Shown here in pieces: positions 55,581 through 62,505 of a stretch of DNA of 64,000 bases. A program made the translations under genes and the position numbers. The stretch is from positions 1,488,001 to 1,552,000 of the forward strand of contig OZ257257.1 in NCBI GenBank assembly GCA_965279705.1, given 5' to 3'. The stretch comes from Stagnimonas sp965279705. GTDB taxonomy: Bacteria; Pseudomonadota; Gammaproteobacteria; Nevskiales; Nevskiaceae. The first letter of the stretch is position 1; each line of letters opens with the position of its first letter. Under the pieces are notes generated by a model. The model was not told the origin of the DNA. It did no database searches and worked only from the letters and a program-made list of their open reading frames with translations.

Positions 55581-58001
55581 GTGGGCGGGCTGCGCCTGCG
55601 GCTGGCCCAGTGGGTGCTCGCGCATCGCGGCGCGTCCTACGCGTTGTTTGCACTCGTTACCTTGTTCTTCGCCGCGGGTCTGCCCAAGGTGCAGTTGCAG
55701 ACGGTGTTCTCCGATCTGCTGCCGCAGGACGATCCCTTCGTGCAGGTGTTCAAGGACCACCCGCGCTTCGGCAGTCCACTCACCGTGATGGTGATGATCC
55801 AGCGCAAGGACGGCGAGAAGTCCGCGACGGACGCGGACAAAACGATTTACAACGCCGACACACTCGCCAAGGTCTGGCAGTTCACCCGCGACATCGACTT
55901 GGCGCCCGGTGTCGATCACGAGCAGATTCTGTCGGTCACCACCGAGAAGGCGCGCTACTCGGAGGCCACACCCTTCGGCATCGACATGCGGCCGCTCATG
56001 GGCGGCGCACCGCCGCGCACCGCAGAAGAAATCGCGCTGTTCCGTGCCCATGTCGATAAGGCCCCGAACGTGCGCGAGTTCCTGATCTCGCGCGATGGCA
56101 GCGCGACGCTGGTGATGGCGACCTTCATCGAACATCAGGTCGATTACGGGGCCGTCTTCACCTATCTGCAAGGGCTGGTGCTGGCCGCGCGCGACGAACA
56201 CCACACCGTGCACATGGTGGGCCAGCCGGTGCTGATCGGCTGGGTCTACCAATACGAGTGGCAGATGCTCGGCATCTTCGCCGTCACCATTCTTGCCTTG
56301 GTCGCTGCTCTCGCGCTCTACATGCGCAACTGGGTCGGCGTGCTCACGCCCATCATCACCAGCGCGGTGGCGGGCATCTGGGCCTTCGGCTTCGTCGGCT
56401 GGCTCGGCATTTCCATCGAGCCGCTGCTGATGGTGGTACCGCTGCTGCTCACGGCGCGTTCGTTCTCGCACAGTGTGCAGTTCACCGAGCGGTTTTATGA
56501 GATTTACGCAGAGACCAAAGACCGCAAGCGCGCTGCCGAACTCACCATGAGCGTGATGATGGCGCCGAGCGTGCTGGGCATCTTCACCGACATTCTCGGC
56601 ATCGTCGTGGTGGCCGCCGCACCCATTCCGGCGATGGTGCGCCACGCGATCTTCTGCGGCATGTGGGCGGTGTGGCTGATCCCCACCGGGGTGGTACTGA
56701 TCTCGCTGCTGCTCGTCACCTTGCCGCCGCCGCGCAATGTGCAGCAGCTCATCGGCAAGCAGGACCGTGGCGCGCATCGGCGCTTTCAGAATGGCCTGCG
56801 CGCGCTCGCCCGTTTGAGCACGACAAAACACGCGCGACGCACCAGCGTGGTCGTGGTGTTGGCATCGATTGCGGTCATCACCCTCAGCTTGCAGATCAAG
56901 GTCGGCAACCCGGTGGAGGGCAGCAATCTGCTGTGGCCAGAGAGCGAGTTCAACACCGGCGTGCGCGCGATCAACGCGAACTTCCCCGGCGTCAACACGC
57001 TGGAGATCGTGCTGGAAGCCAAAGACCCCGACAACCCGGACTGGGTCGGCCAGCAGCTCGACACGGTGATGACCGAACTCGCCCTGCAGCGGCATATGGA
57101 GTCCGGCACCGCACCGCCGCGCGCCACGCTCTCGTTCGCCGACTACCTGAGCGAGACCAACCGCCTGTTCTACGGGGGCGACCCGCGCTGGCTGCCGCTC
57201 GACCCACGCCAGAAGGCGATCAGCGCCGCTGCGGTCGGCTCGATGATGGGCACCAGTGCCAAGAACTTCAGCCATGTCGTCAGCGACGACATGCAGCACT
57301 CCACGGTTTCGATGTGGTACCCCGACAACAAGCAGGAGACCGTCGATGCCGCGTTGGCGGCGGCACGCGCGGCGGTGGCATCCGTAGGCATCGAGCACGA
57401 AGCGTTCCGCGTGCGGCTCGGCACCGGCATCATCGCCTTGCAGGAGGCGGTGAACCGCGTCATCGCGCGCTACCAGCACATCGTGATGGCGCTGGTGAAC
57501 CTGATGGTGTTCATGATGTGCGCGCTCGCCTATCGCTCGGTGGTGGCGGGACTATTGCTGCTCGTGCCGGTCAACCTCGCCAACCAGTCGCTGCTCGCTG
57601 CCATGCACTTGCTGGGCGTGGGGCTCGACGTGAACACGATGATCGTCGCGGCGATCGGTGTCGGTGTCGGTATCGACTACGGCATCTATCTGCTCTCGCG
57701 CATCTGCGAGGAATACCAGTCACGACAGGACTGGGATGCCGCCATCACCGAGGCGCTCACCACCACCGGCAAGGCGATCCTGTTCACCGGCACCGTCATG
57801 GCTTTAGGCATCGCACCCTGGTACGTGCTCAGCGGCCTCAAGTTCGTCGCCGACATGGGCCTGCTGCTGATCTGCATCATGGCCATCAACATGGTGCTGT
57901 CGCTGGTCGTTCTGCCGCTGCTGGTCTGGTGGATCAAGCCGGCTTTCATCGCCCGCAGTCAATGGTTGGGGGAGGGTGTGAAGGTGCAGTCTTCGATGTA
58001 G
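55581..58001 (+). CDS. RND/MMPL-family inner-membrane transporter (copy 2, GTG start)
   Basis: An 806-residue paralogue of the first RND protein, very similar over its whole length: LLPQDDPFVQVFKDHPRFG in the first periplasmic part, a mid bundle near FAVTILALVAALALYMR, and the signature GVGVGIDYGIYLLSRICEEY. GTG at 55581 lies five bases after the DUF1329 stop; no ATG fits. As the closing gene of the mirror-like operon, it may pair with copy 1 as a heteromer or handle a different substrate. Confidence 0.9.
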   Translation: MGGLRLRLAQWVLAHRGASYALFALVTLFFAAGLPKVQLQTVFSDLLPQDDPFVQVFKDHPRFGSPLTVMVMIQRKDGEKSATDADKTIYNADTLAKVWQFTRDIDLAPGVDHEQILSVTTEKARYSEATPFGIDMRPLMGGAPPRTAEEIALFRAHVDKAPNVREFLISRDGSATLVMATFIEHQVDYGAVFTYLQGLVLAARDEHHTVHMVGQPVLIGWVYQYEWQMLGIFAVTILALVAALALYMRNWVGVLTPIITSAVAGIWAFGFVGWLGISIEPLLMVVPLLLTARSFSHSVQFTERFYEIYAETKDRKRAAELTMSVMMAPSVLGIFTDILGIVVVAAAPIPAMVRHAIFCGMWAVWLIPTGVVLISLLLVTLPPPRNVQQLIGKQDRGAHRRFQNGLRALARLSTTKHARRTSVVVVLASIAVITLSLQIKVGNPVEGSNLLWPESEFNTGVRAINANFPGVNTLEIVLEAKDPDNPDWVGQQLDTVMTELALQRHMESGTAPPRATLSFADYLSETNRLFYGGDPRWLPLDPRQKAISAAAVGSMMGTSAKNFSHVVSDDMQHSTVSMWYPDNKQETVDAALAAARAAVASVGIEHEAFRVRLGTGIIALQEAVNRVIARYQHIVMALVNLMVFMMCALAYRSVVAGLLLLVPVNLANQSLLAAMHLLGVGLDVNTMIVAAIGVGVGIDYGIYLLSRICEEYQSRQDWDAAITEALTTTGKAILFTGTVMALGIAPWYVLSGLKFVADMGLLLICIMAINMVLSLVVLPLLVWWIKPAFIARSQWLGEGVKVQSSM

Positions 58002-58200
58002 CCAGAGGCTTCTGGTCAGGCAGCCCACCGCCCACGGCAGTGACCGCAAAGTTCTAGCCACTGCCGATGTGTCTGCGAACGGCAAAGCACTGAAGCGCGG
58101 CGGTAAAATGGGGCGCGTATCCATCGGCGTCCACAGCCTCGCTGCATGGCTGTGGCAACGCCCAGCCCCCGTTTGAAAAACACCGCCCCGGACCTTCCGC

Positions 58201-59361
58201 ATGAAAGCCGTCATCTGTCAGAACGCGCAGTTGCGCGTCGCCGATCGTCCTTCTCTCAAACCAGCCAGGGGACAGGTACTGCTCAAGGTGCTGCGCTGTG
58301 GCATCTGCGGGTCTGACCTGCACTTGCGCCATCACTGCGACCACGTGGGCGCGCTGGTGAAACGCGCGGGCTACCACCACTTTCCGAAGGCCAGTGACGA
58401 GGTGGTATTCGGCCACGAGTTCTGCGGCGAGATACTCGACTACGGCCCGCGTACCAGCAGCAAGCTCAAGCCTGGCAGCACCGTCTGCGCCATCCCGCTG
58501 TTGCGCAACGGCAAGGACATCGACCTGCTGGGCCTCTCAGCCCGTTCGGCCGGTGCCTATGCCGAGCAGGTGATCGTCGACGAGGCGCTGATGGTGCCGG
58601 TGCCCAATGGCCTGCCCGCCGACCAGGCCGCGCTCACCGAGCCGATGGCCGTTGCGCTGCACGCCGTGCGCCGCAGCGAGATTCGCAAGAGCGAAGTCGG
58701 CATCGTCATCGGTTGTGGGCCGGTGGGCCTTGCGGTGATTGCCATGCTGAAGGCGCGTGGCGTGAAGGCCATCGTTGCCAGCGACTACTCGCCGGGCCGG
58801 CGCGAGCTGGCGCGCCGCTGCGGCGCCGATGTGGTCATCAATCCCGCCGAGGACTCACCCTATGCCAGTGGCCGTAAATACGGCTTTGTCGAGAGCCTTT
58901 CAGACATGGTGGAGCTGGGCGTGAGCACGCGCGAAAAACTCGGCAAGCTGCCCGTGCCCTGGTGGCAAAGCTGGCGCGTGATCGAGAAGCTGGGCCTGCA
59001 ACCCAAGCGACCGGTGATCTTCGAATGCGTCGGCGTGCCGGGCATATTGCAATCGATTCTCGACGGCGCGCCGCTGCTGTCGCGCGTCATCGTGGTGGGC
59101 GTCTGCATGCAGGCCGACAGCATCGAGCCCTCGCTGGCCATCAACAAGGAAATCGAACTGCGCTTCGTGCTCGGCTATACGCCGCTGGAATATCGCGACG
59201 CGCTGCATCTGCTCGCCGAGGGCAAGGTCGACGCCAGCCCACTGATTACTGGCACCGTTGGGCTGGAGGGCGTCGATGCTGCATTCACGGCCCTGCGCGA
59301 CCCCGAACGCCATGCAAAGATTCTGATCGACCCCACGCAGCGCGGCCAGAAAATCGTTTAG
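58201..59361 (+). CDS. Zinc-dependent medium-chain alcohol dehydrogenase
   Basis: A 386-residue MDR-family dehydrogenase. The catalytic zinc ligands are Cys in LRCGICGSDLH and His/Glu in VVFGHEFCGEIL. The NAD(P) motif is GCGPVGLAVIAMLKARG. The four-Cys structural-zinc loop found in many ADHs is absent: the region after PLLRNGKDIDL carries no Cys cluster. It probably oxidises an alcohol, and a secondary alcohol giving a ketone for the carboxylase downstream is an inference from context. It lies alone after the RND operon. Confidence 0.88.
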   Translation: MKAVICQNAQLRVADRPSLKPARGQVLLKVLRCGICGSDLHLRHHCDHVGALVKRAGYHHFPKASDEVVFGHEFCGEILDYGPRTSSKLKPGSTVCAIPLLRNGKDIDLLGLSARSAGAYAEQVIVDEALMVPVPNGLPADQAALTEPMAVALHAVRRSEIRKSEVGIVIGCGPVGLAVIAMLKARGVKAIVASDYSPGRRELARRCGADVVINPAEDSPYASGRKYGFVESLSDMVELGVSTREKLGKLPVPWWQSWRVIEKLGLQPKRPVIFECVGVPGILQSILDGAPLLSRVIVVGVCMQADSIEPSLAINKEIELRFVLGYTPLEYRDALHLLAEGKVDASPLITGTVGLEGVDAAFTALRDPERHAKILIDPTQRGQKIV

Positions 59362-59420
59362 CAATCCGGTGGTGCTTAGGATTGAGAGTAGGGTTGGCGC
59401 ATTCGGCTATGAGGCGCCAC

Positions 59421-59846
59421 ATGGAAAATATGATTGGTATTGCGTTCACCAGCAGCATGACGCCAGGTCTGAGCTGGGAGTCGCGCAACGCCCTCGTGAA
59501 AAAAGCCCGCATCGATAATCAGAAAGTCGAGATATCCAGCGTGTTGCTGTATTGCGACGGCAGTTTCATGCAGTACATGGAAGGGCCGGAACGACACATG
59601 CAATCGGTTTACTCAGGCATCGAGAGGGATGCAAGACATCGAGGCGTGATCAAGATTTTCCAGCACGATATTTCCGAACGTGAGTTTGCGAGCTCGGAGA
59701 TGCTCTATTACGAATCGGGAGATTCGCACAGCAACCCCACAGAAGTCGCCGCCAGCCTTGAACAGAAAAGAAGCGGGTCCACACCGGGTCGCATGGTGCT
59801 GCGCGGGTTCTGGGTCAGTAACAATTTTCTGCGTAGCCAGCATTGA
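59421..59846 (+). CDS. BLUF-domain protein lacking the photoactive Tyr
   Basis: A 141-residue blue-light-sensor fold. Alignment by eye to AppA keeps the FAD-site Asn (RIDNQKVEISS) and Gln (GSFMQYMEGPE), with ERDARH and ISEREFAS after it. The Tyr of the Y-Gln pair is Phe (IGIAFTSSM) and the Trp/Met segment is FASSEM, so Trp is lost. Y-to-F changes abolish the BLUF photocycle in AppA, so normal light sensing is doubtful. ATG at 59421 has GAGG six bases upstream. No effector domain is attached. Confidence 0.85.
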   Translation: MENMIGIAFTSSMTPGLSWESRNALVKKARIDNQKVEISSVLLYCDGSFMQYMEGPERHMQSVYSGIERDARHRGVIKIFQHDISEREFASSEMLYYESGDSHSNPTEVAASLEQKRSGSTPGRMVLRGFWVSNNFLRSQH

Positions 59847-59974
59847 TTTGAAGCGGCAACTGCGTTCCGTATGGAATGACACAGTGATCGCTTCAAGCAG
59901 AGCAGAGGTAATCCAAAGCGCTCAATGGCTGTCGATAGAAAACGGCGATGCGCAGCCAGCAGGTCAGGCCTAAA

Positions 59975-59992
59975 AACTACCCTTGCGGGTAG
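59975..59992 (+). promoter_or_regulatory. Dyad AACTACCC-N6-GTAG upstream of the carboxylase operon
   Basis: AACTACCC (59975-59982), six bases (TTGCGG), then GTAG (59989-59992). Here CTACCC and GGGTAG form a full 6-bp dyad over TTGC. Bases and spacing match the copy at 46812-46829, and CGG follows in both. A -10-like CATAACTATTA lies about 35 bases downstream. Shared regulation with the RND operon is the simplest reading. Confidence 0.5.
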
Positions 59993-60057
59993 CGGCCCAC
60001 ACCGCACCCGGCGATACCGTCTACCTCATAACTATTAGCCAGATGAGGAGACGAGAA

Positions 60058-62019
60058 ATGGCTCACGCTGAACATTCGGCGATGGACTCTGCTGCATTGC
60101 GGCCCGTGGATTCCCAGGGTCTGCTGATCAATATCGACAACGGCGGCACGCTCACCGACTTCTGCGTGATGGACGGCAGCACCGTCTATCGCACCAAGTC
60201 GGTGACCACCCCGTACGACCTGTCGAAGTGCTTCTTCGATGGCCTGCGCAAGGTCAGCACACTGATCTACGGCGAGGAGGATCTGCAGAAGCTGCTGCTC
60301 GCCGCCGATCACATTCGCTATTCCACCACGCAGGGCACCAATGCGCTGGTCGAGCGCAAGGGACAGCGGCTGGGACTGGTGCTGGCGGGCATGTCGGCGG
60401 ACGACCTGCAGCGCGAGGCGCAGCAGAAGGATGTATTCGCCGGCCTGGTCGGTACGCGTGTCGCGGTGGTGGATTTGTCGCTCGACGATGCCGCCCTCGA
60501 AGTCGCGGCGACGCAGGCCATCAGCAAGCTCGCCTCGGCCGGTGCCAATCGCCTCGTCATCGGCGTGGGTGGTGCGGCGCGCGATGCCGGCGAGCTGCGC
60601 CTGAAGAAGATGCTGCTCAAGAAGTTTCCGCTGCATCTGCTGGGTGCCTTGCCCATCCTCTACTCGCACGAGGTGGTGCAGGACGATGACGATTCGCGAC
60701 GCATCTGGACCGCATTGTTCAACGCCTTTCTGCACCCGGCGATGGAGCGCTTTCTGTACAACGCCGAACACCGCCTGCGCGAGTTCAAGACCAAGAACCC
60801 GATGCTGATCTTCCGCAACGATGGCGACTCCGCGCGTATCTCGCGTACGGCAGCGGTCAAGACCTATTCCTCCGGGCCGCGTGGCGGTGCCGAGGGCAGC
60901 AAGGCCCTGGCCGCGCACTATGGTTTCAAGCGCCTGCTCGGTGTGGATATCGGTGGCACCACCAGCGACATCAGCCTGGTTGAGAACAACGTGGTGCGCA
61001 CCGACCGTCGCGGCAAGATCGAGGGTGTGACCACCTCGCTGCCGCTGTGCAATGTGGTGAGCGCGGGCGTCGGCGGTTCGTCGATCATCAAGATGACGAA
61101 CGGCAAGATCAAGGTCGGCCCCGAGAGTGTCGGCGGCGCACCTGGCCCGGCCTGCTTCGGCCTGGGCGGTAAAGAGGCGACCATCACCGATGCCTTTCTG
61201 GTGCAGGGTCTGCTCGATCCGGCCAGCTACTTCGGCGGCCAACTCAAGATCGACGCCGTGCGTGCGGCAGCGGCCATAACCGAGAACATCGGCACGCCAC
61301 TCGGCTTGAATGTCGAAAAGGCCGCTGAAGCGATGGAAGCCGCCTGGGTGCAGAAGGTGGCGGACTCGCTCAAGGCTTTCACCCACATCACACCCGACAC
61401 CACGTTGGCAGCCTTCGGCGGCGGCGGGCCTTTCGTGATCTGCAAAGTGGCCGAGGTTTTGGGCATCAAGCAGGTGGTCATCCCCGGTCTTGCCGCCGTT
61501 TTCTCGGCCTTCGGCATCGGCTTCTCCGATATCGCCCACGAATACGAAGCGATGCTCGCCAGCGCCGATGCCCAATCGCTGCAATCCGCACTCGCCACAC
61601 TCACCGAGCGCGCCAAGCGCGGCATGTTTGCCGAGGGTTTTGATCTGGCCCATTGCCGCATCCAGAAGATGCTGGATGTCGACGGCGAAGCCATCGCGCT
61701 CGATGGCGATGCGCTGCCCGGCACGCTGCCCAAGGGCGCGCGCATCGCGCTGGTGCTCAAGGCCACCAAGCCCATCGCCCGCGCCAGTCTTTCTGGAAAG
61801 TTCGGCAGCACCAGCAAGGCGGCGGTCGCCGGCGGCAAGCGCAGCACGCTGAGCGGCGGCCAGCTTGCCGAGTTGCCGCTGTTCAAAGTGGAAGACCAGG
61901 TCGGCGGCTGCACGGGGCAGGGCCCCTGCGTGCTGGAAGACCCCTTCTTCACCGCCCGCATCGAGTCCGGCTGGCGCTTCGAGATCAACGAAGCGGGCGA
62001 CATTCTTTTGACGCATTAA
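60058..62019 (+). CDS. Hydantoinase A-type subunit of an acetophenone/acetone-carboxylase-like enzyme
   Basis: A 653-residue (about 70 kDa) HyuA/oxoprolinase-family subunit. The ATP-site motif appears as INIDNGGTLTDFCVMDG and again in the second lobe as LLGVDIGGTTSDISLV. Also seen are STTQGTNALVERKG, SYSSGPRGGAEG-like KTYSSGPRGGAEGS, and AFGGGGPFVICKVAE. ATP-dependent ketone carboxylases use such subunits to phosphorylate substrate and bicarbonate. GAGGAG precedes the ATG at 60058. Size and position match the 70-kDa first subunit of acetophenone carboxylase. The actual ketone is unknown. Confidence 0.85.
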   Translation: MAHAEHSAMDSAALRPVDSQGLLINIDNGGTLTDFCVMDGSTVYRTKSVTTPYDLSKCFFDGLRKVSTLIYGEEDLQKLLLAADHIRYSTTQGTNALVERKGQRLGLVLAGMSADDLQREAQQKDVFAGLVGTRVAVVDLSLDDAALEVAATQAISKLASAGANRLVIGVGGAARDAGELRLKKMLLKKFPLHLLGALPILYSHEVVQDDDDSRRIWTALFNAFLHPAMERFLYNAEHRLREFKTKNPMLIFRNDGDSARISRTAAVKTYSSGPRGGAEGSKALAAHYGFKRLLGVDIGGTTSDISLVENNVVRTDRRGKIEGVTTSLPLCNVVSAGVGGSSIIKMTNGKIKVGPESVGGAPGPACFGLGGKEATITDAFLVQGLLDPASYFGGQLKIDAVRAAAAITENIGTPLGLNVEKAAEAMEAAWVQKVADSLKAFTHITPDTTLAAFGGGGPFVICKVAEVLGIKQVVIPGLAAVFSAFGIGFSDIAHEYEAMLASADAQSLQSALATLTERAKRGMFAEGFDLAHCRIQKMLDVDGEAIALDGDALPGTLPKGARIALVLKATKPIARASLSGKFGSTSKAAVAGGKRSTLSGGQLAELPLFKVEDQVGGCTGQGPCVLEDPFFTARIESGWRFEINEAGDILLTH

Positions 62020-62034
62020 CAAGGGAGAAGAACC

Positions 62035-62493
62035 ATGAAAGTTCTCGTCACCGAATACCTGCGCATCAACCTCGACACCGAGCAGTGGGAGTGCCGCCGC
62101 TGCAACAAGCAGCACGGCAGCGCGCGCGAAAACTACAAGAAGGGCCTGCTCGTTCACGATCGCGATCCGCGCGAAGTGCACAAGCCGCTGCTCGATACCA
62201 AGCTCTACGAGCGCACCTATTCGCCCGACCCGGAGTGGTGCCGAATCCTCGAGTACTACTGCCCCGACTGCGGCACGATGGTGGAGGCCGAGTACCTGCC
62301 GCCAGGCCATCCGCCGCTGCACGATATCGAGCTCGACATCGACGCGCTCAAGTTGCAGTGGAAAGACCGCAAGGAAGTCACCGAACCCGTTATCGGCCCT
62401 GATCTCGCCGCCGAGAAGGTTCGCCACGGCCGTGCCCTGCATGCCGAGGCGCATGGTCATGGCCACGACCACAGCCACGGCCACAAGCACTAA
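62035..62493 (+). CDS. Small zinc-binding subunit of the carboxylase (acetone carboxylase gamma-like)
   Basis: A 152-residue subunit of the acetone-carboxylase gamma / acetophenone-carboxylase small-subunit family. The N-terminal part reads VTEYLRINLDTEQWECRRCN, and zinc is likely held by CRRC (residues 20-23) and YYCPDCGTMVEAEYLPPGHP. The C-terminus ends in a His-rich tail (HGHGHDHSHGHKH) of unusual density, suggesting metal storage or delivery. It lies 15 nt after the first subunit and 12 nt before the second large one, all in one operon. Confidence 0.85.
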   Translation: MKVLVTEYLRINLDTEQWECRRCNKQHGSARENYKKGLLVHDRDPREVHKPLLDTKLYERTYSPDPEWCRILEYYCPDCGTMVEAEYLPPGHPPLHDIELDIDALKLQWKDRKEVTEPVIGPDLAAEKVRHGRALHAEAHGHGHDHSHGHKH

Positions 62494-62505
62494 GGCGCAC
62501 CGACC

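Noticed and set aside
59421..59846. The BLUF protein as photoreceptor partner of the MerR regulator at 8002-9030
   Set aside because: It is 50 kb away, lacks the photoactive Tyr, and nothing in the sequence links the two.
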